The notes under the pieces: model-generated
What the model was told of the DNA's origin: nothing
Seen by the model: only the letters and a program-made list of their open reading frames with translations
Database searches by the model: none
Shown: one piece after another, positions 25,575-34,127 of the stretch
Layout: the number at the start of each line of letters is the position of its first letter
How positions within the stretch are numbered: position 1 is the stretch's first letter
Program-made: the position numbers and the translations under genes
From: Rhodococcus opacus B4
GTDB lineage: Bacteria; Actinomycetota; Actinomycetes; Mycobacteriales; Mycobacteriaceae
Assembly: GCF_000010805.1 (NCBI RefSeq)
Contig: NC_012522.1
Location: forward strand, 7,130,001-7,194,000
Direction of reading: 5' to 3'
DNA length: 64,000 nucleotides

Positions 25575-26074
25575 GCACCAGCCACACCCTCAGTGTTCTC
25601 GTCGAGGACAAGCCGGGCGTGCTGGCCAGGGTGGCCGCGCTGTTCTCTCGTCGTGGGTTCAACATCGAGTCGCTCGCCGTCGGTGGCACCGAGCTTCCCG
25701 AGATCTCGCGCATGACCATCGTCGTGACCGTCGACGAGTTCCCGCTCGAGCAGGTGACCAAGCAGCTGAACAAGCTCGTGAACGTCATCAAGATCGTCGA
25801 GCAGGACGGCGAGGCCTCCGTCGCCCGCGAGCTGGTGCTGATCAAGGTGCGAGCCGACGCCAGCGTGCGCACGCAGGTGATCGAGACGGTGAATCTGTTC
25901 CGCGCCAAGGTGATCGACGTCTCCCCGGAGTCGGTCACGATCGAGGCGACTGGAACGCGATCCAAGCTGGATGCGCTGCTGCGGATGCTCGATCCGTACG
26001 GCATCCGGGAGATCGTGCAGTCCGGGGTCGTGGCCGTGGGACGGGGGCCTAAGTCCATCACGGCCACTCGCTAG
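25571..26074 (+). CDS. ilvN: Acetolactate synthase regulatory (small) subunit
   Basis: 167-residue ACT-domain subunit that stimulates IlvB and confers valine feedback inhibition. The N-terminus STSHTLSVLVEDKPGVLARVAALFSRR includes the ACT glycine/asparagine region (GFNIESLAVG) where valine binds. The GTG overlaps the ilvB stop, fitting equimolar synthesis. A second, C-terminal ACT-like domain (about 85-160) is present as usual. Confidence 0.96.
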   Translation: MSTSHTLSVLVEDKPGVLARVAALFSRRGFNIESLAVGGTELPEISRMTIVVTVDEFPLEQVTKQLNKLVNVIKIVEQDGEASVARELVLIKVRADASVRTQVIETVNLFRAKVIDVSPESVTIEATGTRSKLDALLRMLDPYGIREIVQSGVVAVGRGPKSITATR

Positions 26075-26111
26075 TACTTTAGATACGCAAATCCAAGAAA
26101 GAGGTTGAACT

Positions 26112-27125
26112 GTGGCAGTCGAGATGTTCTACGACGACGATGCCGATCTGTCGATCATCCAGGGCCGTAAGGTCGCTGTGATCGGTTACGGAAGCCAGGG
26201 CCACGCGCACTCGCTGAGCCTGCGCGACTCGGGCGTCGATGTGCGTATCGGCCTCAAGGAAGGCTCGAAGTCCCGCGCGAAGGCCGAGGAGCAGGGCCTG
26301 ACCGTCGGTACCCCCGCCGAGGTCTCCGAGTGGGCCGACGTGATCATGGTGCTCGCACCCGACACCGCGCAGGCGTCGATCTTCACCAATGACATCGAGC
26401 CGAACCTGAAGGACGGCGACGCGCTGTTCTTCGGACACGGCCTCAACATCCACTTCGAGCTGATCAAGGCTCCGGAGTTCGTCACGGTCGGCATGGTCGC
26501 CCCCAAGGGCCCCGGCCACCTGGTGCGCCGTCAGTTCGTCGACGGCAAGGGTGTTCCCGCGCTCATCGCGATCGACCAGGACCCGAAGGGTGAGGGCCAG
26601 GCCCTCGCGCTGTCCTACGCCAAGGCCATCGGCGGCGCCCGCGCCGGCGTCATCAAGACCACGTTCAAGGAAGAGACCGAGACGGACCTCTTCGGCGAGC
26701 AGGCCGTGCTGTGCGGTGGCACCGAGGAACTGGTCAAGACCGGTTTCGAGGTCATGGTCGAGGCCGGCTACGCGCCCGAGATGGCGTACTTCGAGGTGCT
26801 GCACGAGCTCAAGCTCATCGTCGACCTCATGTACGAGGGTGGAATCGCCCGCATGAACTACTCGGTGTCCGACACCGCGGAGTTCGGCGGCTACCTGTCC
26901 GGCCCGCGCGTCATCGACGCCGGCACCAAGGAGCGCATGAAGGCGATCCTCGCCGACATCCAGTCGGGTGAGTTCACCCGCCGCCTCGTCGCCAACGTCG
27001 AGAACGGCAACACCGAGCTCGAGGGCCTGCGCAAGGCCAACGCCGAGCACCCGATCGAGGTCACCGGCAAGAAGCTGCGCGACCTGATGAGCTGGGTCGA
27101 CCGGCCGATCACCGAAACCGCCTAG
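26112..27125 (+). CDS. ilvC: Ketol-acid reductoisomerase
   Basis: NADPH- and Mg-dependent rearrangement and reduction of acetolactate/acetohydroxybutyrate. 337 residues, short class I type. Rossmann motif VIGYGSQGHAHSLSLRDSG, then MVAPKGPGHLVRRQF and the metal-binding helical C-domain (EETETDLFGEQAVLCGG, FEVLHELKLIVDLMYEGG). GTG at 26112 with AAAGAGG upstream. It follows ilvN by 37 bases and shares its transcript; a hairpin follows. Confidence 0.97.
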   Translation: MAVEMFYDDDADLSIIQGRKVAVIGYGSQGHAHSLSLRDSGVDVRIGLKEGSKSRAKAEEQGLTVGTPAEVSEWADVIMVLAPDTAQASIFTNDIEPNLKDGDALFFGHGLNIHFELIKAPEFVTVGMVAPKGPGHLVRRQFVDGKGVPALIAIDQDPKGEGQALALSYAKAIGGARAGVIKTTFKEETETDLFGEQAVLCGGTEELVKTGFEVMVEAGYAPEMAYFEVLHELKLIVDLMYEGGIARMNYSVSDTAEFGGYLSGPRVIDAGTKERMKAILADIQSGEFTRRLVANVENGNTELEGLRKANAEHPIEVTGKKLRDLMSWVDRPITETA

Positions 27126-27152
27126 GTTTCACCGCTTTACAGCTCCATCGAC

Positions 27153-27213
27153 ACACCGGCCCGATGTCGCGCCGGCCTCGTCAGAGGCCTCCGCTGCGAC
27201 ACCGGGCCGGTGT
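27153..27213 (+). terminator. Terminator-like hairpin after ilvC
   Basis: 18-base arms (27153-27170, 27196-27213; one G-U pair) enclose a second small GGCCT/AGGCC hairpin. T-rich tail follows. Confidence 0.7.
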
Positions 27214-27295
27214 TGTTTCGTGCCCGTTTCCGTTGTTGCGGGCGTCCAATATGTGGTATCGCAGACCAGGATGCGGTTTCCCGGTGAGGGCGGAC

Positions 27296-27301
27296 TAAGC
27301 T
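27296..27301 (+). promoter_or_regulatory. Candidate -10 box for serA
   Basis: TAAGCT, 48 bases before the serA GTG. A GTGTGG/CCACAC inverted repeat (27304-27326) would lie at the very start of the transcript and may be regulatory. Confidence 0.35.
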
Positions 27302-27349
27302 GTGTGTGGTTAAAACACCCCCACACCCACCTATTCAGGGAGTTTGCAC

Positions 27350-28945
27350 GTGAGCCAGCCAGGCCGTCCTGTAGTTCTGATCGCCGACAAGCTCGCGCCG
27401 TCCACCGTCGAGGCATTGGGCGACGGTGTGGAGGTGCGATGGGTCGACGGACCTGATCGCCCGGCCCTGCTCGCGGCGGTGCCCGAAGCCGACGCGATCC
27501 TTGTCCGTTCCGCCACCACCGTCGACGCCGAGGTCCTGGCGGCCGGTACCAAGCTCAAGATCGTCGCCCGCGCAGGCGTGGGCCTCGACAACGTCGACGT
27601 GCCCGCCGCCACCGAGCGCGGTGTCATGGTCGTCAACGCCCCGACGTCCAACATCCACACGGCCGCCGAGCACGCCGTCGCGCTGATGCTCGCCACCGCC
27701 CGCCAGATCCCCGCCGCCGACGCCACCCTGCGCGACCGCGAGTGGAAGCGCAGCAAGTTCAACGGCGTCGAGATCTTCGGCAAGACCGTCGGCGTCGTCG
27801 GCCTCGGCCGCATCGGGCAGCTGTTCGCGCAGCGACTCGCCGCTTTCGAGACCCACGTCATCGCGTACGACCCCTACGTGTCGGCCGCGCGCGCCGCGCA
27901 GCTCGGCATCGAACTCGTCACCCTCGACGAGCTGCTGGAGCGCGCAGACCTCATCTCCGTGCACCTCCCCAAGACGCCCGAGACCAAGGGGCTGCTCGGC
28001 ACCGAGAACCTGGCGAAGACGAAGAAGGGCGTCGTCATCGTCAACGCCGCCCGCGGCGGCCTGATCGACGAGGCCGCACTCGCCGAGGCCATCAAGTCCG
28101 GTCACGTCCGCGCCGCCGGCCTCGACGTGTTCGAGAGCGAACCATGCACCGACAGCCCGCTGTTCGACCTGCCCGAGGTCGTCGTGACGCCGCACCTCGG
28201 CGCGTCCACGAACGAGGCTCAGGACCGCGCGGGCACGGACGTCGCGAAGTCCGTACTGCTCGCTCTCGCAGGCGATTTCGTTCCCGACGCGGTCAACGTG
28301 TCCGGTGGCGCCGTGGGCGAGGAAGTTGCCCCGTGGCTCGAGATCGTCCGCAAGCAGGGTGTGCTGATCGGTGCGCTGTCGGGTGAACTGCCCGTCAACC
28401 TGTCGGTCGACGTGCACGGCGAGCTCGCCTCCGAGGACGTCGAGGTGCTCGCGCTCTCGGCGCTGCGCGGCGTGTTCTCCGCCGTCATCGAGGACGCGGT
28501 CACGTTCGTCAACGCCCCCGCTCTCGCGGAGGAGCGTGGCGTCACGGCGGAGGTCACCAAGGCGGCCGAAAGCCCCAACCACCGCAGCGTCGTGGACCTC
28601 CGCGCCGTGTTCGGTGACGGCAGCGTCATCAACGTGTCGGGCACGCTGACCGGCCCGCAGCAGGTCGAGAAGATCGTCAACATCAACGGCCGCAACTTCG
28701 AACTGCGCGCCGAGGGTCTCAACCTGGTGATCAACTACACCGATCAGCCCGGTGCGCTGGGCAAGATCGGCACGCAGCTCGGCAATGCCGGCATCGACAT
28801 CCAGGCCGCGCAGCTCAGTCAGGACGCCGAGGGCGAGGGTGCGACCATCCTCCTCCGCGTCGACCGTGAGGTGCCGAGCGAGGTGCGGGACGCGATCTCC
28901 ACCGCCGTCGGCGCCACCAAGATCGAGCTCGTCAACCTGGCCTAA
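27350..28945 (+). CDS. serA: D-3-phosphoglycerate dehydrogenase
   Basis: Catalyses the first step of serine synthesis. 531 residues, the long type: substrate domain, NAD Rossmann motif VGVVGLGRIGQLFA (about 145-158), catalytic Arg in NAARGGLIDE and the Glu/His relay ending VTPHLGAST, then the allosteric substrate-binding domain (about 320-450) and a C-terminal ACT domain (INYTDQPGALGKIGTQLG) that binds serine. GTG 27350 has AGGGAG nine bases upstream; the TTG two codons earlier is less likely. Same place as in mycobacteria between ilvC and leuB. Confidence 0.96.
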   Translation: MSQPGRPVVLIADKLAPSTVEALGDGVEVRWVDGPDRPALLAAVPEADAILVRSATTVDAEVLAAGTKLKIVARAGVGLDNVDVPAATERGVMVVNAPTSNIHTAAEHAVALMLATARQIPAADATLRDREWKRSKFNGVEIFGKTVGVVGLGRIGQLFAQRLAAFETHVIAYDPYVSAARAAQLGIELVTLDELLERADLISVHLPKTPETKGLLGTENLAKTKKGVVIVNAARGGLIDEAALAEAIKSGHVRAAGLDVFESEPCTDSPLFDLPEVVVTPHLGASTNEAQDRAGTDVAKSVLLALAGDFVPDAVNVSGGAVGEEVAPWLEIVRKQGVLIGALSGELPVNLSVDVHGELASEDVEVLALSALRGVFSAVIEDAVTFVNAPALAEERGVTAEVTKAAESPNHRSVVDLRAVFGDGSVINVSGTLTGPQQVEKIVNINGRNFELRAEGLNLVINYTDQPGALGKIGTQLGNAGIDIQAAQLSQDAEGEGATILLRVDREVPSEVRDAISTAVGATKIELVNLA

Positions 28946-28951
28946 TCCCCA

Positions 28952-28990
28952 CTGTGCGCGTGCCACGACCCCGTCGTGGCACGCGCACAG
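28952..28990 (+). terminator. Terminator hairpin between serA and leuB
   Basis: Perfect 18-bp arms (28952-28969, 28973-28990), three-base loop, then CTCTCTTT. It ends 24 bases before leuB, so leuB needs read-through or an internal promoter. Confidence 0.85.
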
Positions 28991-29013
28991 CTCTCTTTCG
29001 AAGTGAGGCGTTC

Positions 29014-30024
29014 ATGAAGCTTGCGGTCATTCCGGGTGACGGCATCGGTGTCGAGGTCACGGCCGAGGCGCTGAAGGTGCTGCGGAAACTCGTCCCCGAT
29101 CTCGAGACCACCGAGTACGACCTCGGTGCCCGTCGATACAACGCCACGGGGGAGTTGCTCCCGGACGCCGATCTCGCGGCGATCCGCGAGCACGACGCGA
29201 TCCTGCTGGGCGCCATCGGCGACCCGTCGGTCACACCGGGCGTGCTCGAGCGGGGGCTGCTGCTGAACATGCGGTTCGCGTTGGATCATCACGTGAATCT
29301 GCGTCCGTCGCAGCTGTATCCGGGATCGAAGTCGCCGCTCGCGGCGCAGCCGGACATCGATTTCGTGGTGGTGCGCGAGGGCACCGAGGGCCCGTACACC
29401 GGTAACGGCGGCGCGATCCGTGTGGGCACCCCGCACGAGATCGCGACCGAGGTGTCGATCAACACGTGGTTCGGCGCCGAGCGGGTGGTGCGCTACGCAT
29501 TCGCGCTCGCACAGACGCGGCGGAAGCACGTCACCCTGATCCACAAGACGAACGTCCTCTCCAACGCGGGCGCGATCTGGACGCGTGCGGTGGAGACCGT
29601 GTCGGCCGAATACCCGGACGTGGAGACGGCGTACTGCCACATCGACGCGGCCACCATCTATATGGTCACCGACCCGTCGCGCTTCGACGTGATCGTCACG
29701 GACAACCTGTTCGGCGACATCATCACCGACCTCGCGGGTGCGGTCACGGGCGGCATCGGCCTGGCGGCGTCGGGAAACATCGACGCCTCGGGAACGAACC
29801 CGTCGATGTTCGAGCCGGTGCACGGCAGCGCCCCGGACATCGCAGGCCAGGGGATCGCGGATCCCACGGCGGCCATCCTGTCCGCGGCACTGCTGCTGCG
29901 GCACCTCGGCCGGGACGGCGACGCCGCGCGCATCGAAACCGCGGTCGAGGCCGATCTGGCGTCCCGGGGCGACTCGAAGGTCGTCACGTCCGAGGTCGGC
30001 GACCGGATCGCCGCCGCCCTCTAG
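29014..30024 (+). CDS. leuB: 3-isopropylmalate dehydrogenase
   Basis: Oxidative decarboxylation of 3-isopropylmalate in leucine synthesis. 336 residues from ATG 29014 (GAGG seven bases upstream). MKLAVIPGDGIG start, substrate/metal loop TDNLFGDIITDLAGAV, and nucleotide site VHGSAPDIAGQGIADPTA; the NAD specificity of the family is implied. The shorter DLGARRYNATGE-type N-lobe matches actinobacterial LeuB. The stop codon shares a CTAG with the convergent MFS gene. Confidence 0.95.
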   Translation: MKLAVIPGDGIGVEVTAEALKVLRKLVPDLETTEYDLGARRYNATGELLPDADLAAIREHDAILLGAIGDPSVTPGVLERGLLLNMRFALDHHVNLRPSQLYPGSKSPLAAQPDIDFVVVREGTEGPYTGNGGAIRVGTPHEIATEVSINTWFGAERVVRYAFALAQTRRKHVTLIHKTNVLSNAGAIWTRAVETVSAEYPDVETAYCHIDAATIYMVTDPSRFDVIVTDNLFGDIITDLAGAVTGGIGLAASGNIDASGTNPSMFEPVHGSAPDIAGQGIADPTAAILSAALLLRHLGRDGDAARIETAVEADLASRGDSKVVTSEVGDRIAAAL

Positions 30025-31265
30025 GGCCGCGTTTCGACCCTGTCTTCCTCGATCCCCGTGGACCGGTCTTCGGACCGGGCCACGGGGATCAGTGGTATCG
30101 AGGCGGCCGGGAATCCCGCCGCTATGGCGAAAGTCACCGGGAATCCGACGATTCCGATCAGCGCGCCGAACACCGGGGGAACGATCGACGCCGCGACGAA
30201 CTGGCCGGTGTTCTGGACACCGAGGGCACGCCCACCCCAGAACGGGCCCGCGATCTCGGCGACGGCGGTGAAGGCGAGGCCGTTCGGTGCCACCGTCGCG
30301 ACGGACGCCGCGAGCAACGCCACGATCGCGAGAGGCGAATCCATCGCGTCCGTCACGGCGAGCGCCGCCATCGACAGTCCGCCGCCTGCCGCGACCCAGC
30401 GGAGCGGACGCATGCGACTGCCCACCACATCGGACCAGAAGCCGACGCCCATCCGGCCGAACGCGCCGAGGATCTGCGCGAGGGTCACGACGAGGCCCGC
30501 CGACGTTGCTTCCCACTGTCTTTCGGAGATCAGCCACACCAGCGCATAGGTCCACACCGTGTACTGCGGCACGACGAGCAGCACGGAGACGGCGTGGATC
30601 CGCCACAGTGTGCCGCTGGTGCGGTAGGGATTGGTGAGCATGCCGAGATCCGCTGCGTCGCTGCGACTCGGCCGGGGCGGATCGACCACCCAGAGTGCGC
30701 AGGCGAGCGCGGCAGCGGCGCACAGGGCAGCGGGCAGCGTGAGCGCCCATCCGATGCCGTGGTCGTGGGCGACCGAGGGGAGAGTCAGCGCAGCGCAGGC
30801 GATGCCGAGCGGCAGTGACATTTGCCGGATCCCCATGGCCAGGCCGCGGCGCTCGGGCGGGAACCATCCGACGACGACGCGTCCGCTCGCGGCATTCGCC
30901 GAGGCCGCCGCCATCCCGCCGAGCAGCAGGAAGACTGCGGTGGCCGTGAGAGATCCGGAGAGGGCCGCGCCCAGCCCCGCCGCCGCCGTGGTCGCCATGC
31001 CGGCGGCCAGCACCCTGCGTTCGCCGTAGCGGTCGGCCAGCGCGCCCCACGCGATGAGCGTCACCATGACCCCGAGGGTGGGTGCGGCGACGACGAGTCC
31101 GGTGCGAGCGAGGCTGAGCCCGTGATTCGCCTGGAGTTCGGGAATGAGGAAGGCGACGCCGTTGACGAAGACCGCCTGCGCGGCCTGGGCGAACATCCCG
31201 AGGGCGAGCATCCACCATCTGCGAGCAGTTCCGACGGCGGACGCGGTGTCGATCGATGCTGTCAT
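30021..31265 (-). CDS. MFS transporter, substrate unknown
   Basis: 414 residues, twelve predicted helices in two six-helix halves. The loop 2-3 motif GALADRYGERRVLAAG matches the MFS signature A. Charged inter-helix loops and the short N-terminus are typical of small-molecule exporters or carboxylate transporters; no motif decides the substrate. Placement opposite leuB and before the FAH-family gene is kept in mycobacteria (Rv2994). Two copies of a TCTC-N7-GG motif 21 bases apart lie directly upstream, related to motifs at leuC and ilvB, so a link to branched-chain metabolism is possible. Confidence 0.85.
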   Translation of the reverse strand: MTASIDTASAVGTARRWWMLALGMFAQAAQAVFVNGVAFLIPELQANHGLSLARTGLVVAAPTLGVMVTLIAWGALADRYGERRVLAAGMATTAAAGLGAALSGSLTATAVFLLLGGMAAASANAASGRVVVGWFPPERRGLAMGIRQMSLPLGIACAALTLPSVAHDHGIGWALTLPAALCAAAALACALWVVDPPRPSRSDAADLGMLTNPYRTSGTLWRIHAVSVLLVVPQYTVWTYALVWLISERQWEATSAGLVVTLAQILGAFGRMGVGFWSDVVGSRMRPLRWVAAGGGLSMAALAVTDAMDSPLAIVALLAASVATVAPNGLAFTAVAEIAGPFWGGRALGVQNTGQFVAASIVPPVFGALIGIVGFPVTFAIAAGFPAASIPLIPVARSEDRSTGIEEDRVETRP

Positions 31266-31269
31266 GTCA

Positions 31270-31305
31270 TCTCAATATCTAGGATTTGATTCTCATATAT
31301 TGGCG
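31270..31305. promoter_or_regulatory. Two operator-like motifs upstream of MFS gene
   Basis: TCTCAATATCTAGGA (31270-31284) and TCTCATATATTGGCG (31291-31305) begin 21 bases apart, two helical turns, immediately before the MFS ATG. Confidence 0.4.
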
Positions 31306-31367
31306 CTGGTTCGGATTCTATACCCCGCGTCGTCCGACGTCCCGGCACGGCGGTGGACCCGGGCCGA

Positions 31368-31373
31368 TAGACT
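31368..31373 (+). promoter_or_regulatory. Candidate -10 box for leaderless FAH-family gene
   Basis: TAGACT ends seven bases before the ATG at 31381; no Shine-Dalgarno. Confidence 0.5.
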
Positions 31374-31380
31374 CGGCGCC

Positions 31381-32154
31381 ATGCGTCTTGGTCGAGTGGC
31401 AAGTCCCGATGGTGTTGCGTTCGTCAGTATCGAAGGAGACGGCGAGTCCCGGATCGCGAAGGAGATCGCCGAGCATCCGTTCGGCACCCCGACTTTCACC
31501 GGCCGGAGCTGGCCGCTCGCCGATGTGCGGCTGCTGGCGCCGATTCTCGCCAGCAAGGTCGTCGCCATCGGAAAGAACTACGCCGCCCACGCCGCCGAGA
31601 TGGGCGGGGAGGCGCCGGCCGATCCTGTGATCTTCCTCAAGCCCAACACCTCGATCGTGGGCCCCGACGCCGCGATCGTCCTGCCGAAGTCCTCCAACGA
31701 AGTTCATTACGAAGGGGAACTCGCGGTCGTCATCGGCCGTCCCTGCAAGGACGTACCGGCGGCCAAGGCCCTCGACGTGGTGCTCGGCTACACGGCGGCC
31801 AACGACGTGTCGGCCCGCGACCACCAGCGCCACGACGGTCAGTGGACGAGGGCGAAGGGGCATGACACGTTCTGCCCGCTGGGGCCGTGGATCGAGACGA
31901 AGCTGGATGCGTCCGACGTCGACATCACCACCGAGGTCGACGGGGTGGTGAAGCAGCGGAGCAACACTTCGCTTCTGCTGCACGACATTCCGAAGATCAT
32001 CGAATGGGTGTCGGCCGTGATGACGCTGCTCCCCGGCGACGTCATCCTCACCGGCACACCGGAAGGCGTCGGCCCGATCGTCGACGGCCAGAGCGTCAGC
32101 GTGACCATCGGCGGCATCGGCACCCTCACCAACCCGGTGACCGCCAAGCGCTGA
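31381..32154 (+). CDS. Fumarylacetoacetate hydrolase (FAH)-family protein
   Basis: 257 residues. The FAH fold is shown by KVVAIGKNYAAHAAEMG, metal ligands in NEVHYEGELAVVIGR (Glu-x-Glu) and the later Asp in YTAANDVSARDHQ, and TGTPEGVGP. Family members hydrolyse or decarboxylate oxo-diacids, for example oxaloacetate or homoprotocatechuate ring-cleavage products; this branch is often annotated only broadly. No catabolic genes are adjacent; gltX follows. The start is fixed by homology and a -10 box seven bases upstream. Confidence 0.88.
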   Translation: MRLGRVASPDGVAFVSIEGDGESRIAKEIAEHPFGTPTFTGRSWPLADVRLLAPILASKVVAIGKNYAAHAAEMGGEAPADPVIFLKPNTSIVGPDAAIVLPKSSNEVHYEGELAVVIGRPCKDVPAAKALDVVLGYTAANDVSARDHQRHDGQWTRAKGHDTFCPLGPWIETKLDASDVDITTEVDGVVKQRSNTSLLLHDIPKIIEWVSAVMTLLPGDVILTGTPEGVGPIVDGQSVSVTIGGIGTLTNPVTAKR

Positions 32155-32227
32155 CGGCTCTCGTGTCGACATCGGGAGCGGACTAGCCTGTAGGAGTCCG
32201 TTTTCCCAGCGTCGACCCAAGTGAGCC

Positions 32228-33703
32228 ATGACCACAAGCGAAGTTCGCGTCCGTTTCTGCCCGTCGCCCACCGGAACCCCGCACGTGGGGCTCGTCCGAA
32301 CGGCCCTGTTCAACTGGGCGTTCGCCCGACACAACGGCGGGTCGTTCGTGTTCCGCATCGAGGACACCGATGCTGCCCGTGACAGTGAGGAGTCGTACCA
32401 GGCGATCCTGGACGCGCTGCGCTGGCTCGGACTGAACTGGGACGAGGGCCCGGAGGTCGGGGGACCGTACGAGCCGTATCGCCAGTCCCAGCGGCGTGAC
32501 CTGCACCTGGACGTCGTCGCGAAGCTGCTCGCAGCGGGCGAGGCGTACGAGTCGTTCTCGACGCCCGAGGAGGTCGAGGAGCGGCACAAGGCCGCCGGCC
32601 GCGACCCCAAACTGGGCTACGACAACTTCGATCGTGACCTGACGCCCGAGCAGCGGCAAGCGTTCCTCGACGAGGGCCGCAAGCCTGTGGTCCGGCTCCG
32701 GATGCCCGACCACGACCTGACGTGGGACGACCTCGTGCGCGGCGAGACGACGTTCAAGGCAGGGACCGTGCCCGACTTCGCCCTGACCCGCGGCAACGGG
32801 ATTCCGCTGTACACGTTGGTCAACCCTGTCGACGACGCGTTGATGAAGATCACACACGTCCTCCGCGGCGAGGATCTGCTGTCGTCCACACCACGGCAGC
32901 TCGCCCTCTACGAGGCGATGCAGCGGATCGGTGTGGCCGATTTCACGCCGAAGTTCGGGCATCTGCCGTTCGTCATGGGGCAGGGCAACAAGAAGCTGTC
33001 CAAGCGCGATCCCGAGTCGAACCTCTTCATCCATCGCGACCGCGGTTTCGTTCCCGAGGGTTTGTTGAATTACCTGGCGCTGCTGGGCTGGGGTATTTCC
33101 GACGACCACGACGTGTTCTCCCTGGACGAGATGGTCGCGGCCTTCGACATCTGCAAGGTCAATTCCAATCCGGCCCGGTTCGATCAGAAAAAGGCCGACG
33201 CGATCAACGCCGAGCACATCCGGCTGCTCGAGCCCGCCGACTTCGCCGCGCGCCTCCGCTCGTTCCTCACGCTTCACGGCCACCTCGGGGAAACGGTGGA
33301 CGAGTCCGTCTTCGCGACCGCTGCCGATCTGGTCCAGACTCGCATCGTGGTTCTGTCCGACGCGTGGGATCTGCTGAAGTTCCTGTTCGTCGAAGAATCC
33401 GACTTCGCGATCGACCCGGCCGCCGCGGCGAAGAACCTGGGGGCCGACTCCGCGCCGGTTCTCGACGCCGCCCTCGCGTCGCTGGACGCAGTCGGTGCGT
33501 GGGACGCAGCCTCGCTGGAGGAGGCCCTCAAGACCGCTCTCGTGGACGAACTGGGCCTCAAGCCACGTAAGGCGTTCGCTCCGGTGCGGGTGGCCGTCAC
33601 GGGCTCGCACATCAGCCCGCCCCTGTACGAATCGATGGAACTGCTCGGACGCGACGTGTCGCTGTCCCGGCTGCGTTCGGCACGGGCCTCCCTCGCCGGT
33701 TAG
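32228..33703 (+). CDS. gltX: Glutamyl-tRNA synthetase
   Basis: Class I synthetase of 491 residues with the HIGH-equivalent SPTGTPHVGLVRTALFNWAF and the KMSKS-equivalent NKKLSKRDPE. No GlnRS is seen and GatCAB is encoded here, so it is presumably non-discriminating, charging both tRNA-Glu and tRNA-Gln with glutamate; the anticodon-binding domain detail that would show this was not checked. A TAGCCT box (32184-32189) suggests a short leader. tRNA-Gln and tRNA-Glu genes follow directly. Confidence 0.96.
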   Translation: MTTSEVRVRFCPSPTGTPHVGLVRTALFNWAFARHNGGSFVFRIEDTDAARDSEESYQAILDALRWLGLNWDEGPEVGGPYEPYRQSQRRDLHLDVVAKLLAAGEAYESFSTPEEVEERHKAAGRDPKLGYDNFDRDLTPEQRQAFLDEGRKPVVRLRMPDHDLTWDDLVRGETTFKAGTVPDFALTRGNGIPLYTLVNPVDDALMKITHVLRGEDLLSSTPRQLALYEAMQRIGVADFTPKFGHLPFVMGQGNKKLSKRDPESNLFIHRDRGFVPEGLLNYLALLGWGISDDHDVFSLDEMVAAFDICKVNSNPARFDQKKADAINAEHIRLLEPADFAARLRSFLTLHGHLGETVDESVFATAADLVQTRIVVLSDAWDLLKFLFVEESDFAIDPAAAAKNLGADSAPVLDAALASLDAVGAWDAASLEEALKTALVDELGLKPRKAFAPVRVAVTGSHISPPLYESMELLGRDVSLSRLRSARASLAG

Positions 33704-33711
33704 ACCGCCGT

Positions 33712-33802
33712 CCTCGGGCCGAAAAGTGTGCAAAAACAGCCTCTGACCATACGATTTGGTAAATCACGGCAGTAGGCTGGTAATCTCTTCTTCGGCCCGA
33801 GG
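33712..33802. repeat. 12-bp inverted repeat flanking the tRNA promoter region
   Basis: CCTCGGGCCGAA (33712-33723) and TTCGGCCCGAGG (33791-33802) are perfect complements 67 bases apart, straddling an AT-rich segment with TTGGTA and TAATCT promoter-like boxes. Confidence 0.6.
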
Positions 33803-33845
33803 CGGGCCGCAGAGCCCAGAAGCTCGGCGGTTCGAGAACGGCCAT

Positions 33846-33917
33846 TGGGGTATGGTGTAATTGGCAACACAGCGGTTTCTGGTACCGCCATTCTAGGTTC
33901 GAGTCCTGGTACCCCAG
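33846..33917 (+). tRNA. tRNA-Gln (CTG)
   Basis: 72-base cloverleaf. Acceptor TGGGGTA pairs with TACCCCA, discriminator G. Anticodon stem GCGGT/ACCGC with loop TTCTGGT gives anticodon CTG for CAG codons. T loop GTTCGAGTC-like. CCA is not encoded. It would be charged by GltX plus GatCAB. Confidence 0.95.
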
Positions 33918-33993
33918 CGGAAGTTCGGCCGATTTTGACTCCGAACTTCTGGAAGCTATGCTTGCTGAGCTTCCAAAGCAAGACAAAGTTCCT

Positions 33994-34066
33994 GGCCCCG
34001 TCGTCTAGCGGCCTAGGACGCCGCCCTCTCAAGGCGGTAGCGCGGGTTCGAATCCCGTCGGGGCTA
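33994..34066 (+). tRNA. tRNA-Glu (CTC)
   Basis: 73-base cloverleaf. Acceptor GGCCCCG pairs with CGGGGCT, discriminator A. Anticodon stem CCGCC/GGCGG with loop CTCTCAA gives CTC for GAG codons. T arm GCGGGTTCGAATCCCGT. CCA not encoded. 76 bases after tRNA-Gln, ending in a terminator, so likely one transcript. Confidence 0.96.
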
Positions 34067-34071
34067 CAAAA

Positions 34072-34105
34072 AGAAACACCCTCCGAGAAATCGGAGGGTG
34101 TTTCT
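34072..34105 (+). terminator. Terminator of the tRNA-Gln/Glu transcript
   Basis: Perfect 15-bp arms (34072-34086, 34091-34105), GAAA tetraloop, then TTCT. Also suited to stop the minus-strand small gene. Confidence 0.93.
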
Positions 34106-34127
34106 TTCTATACGGATGCTGTGTCGT

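Noticed and set aside
28946..29013. Short ORF start at 28954 extending leuB
   Set aside because: The extension is made of the terminator hairpin; LeuB homology and a Shine-Dalgarno fix ATG 29014.
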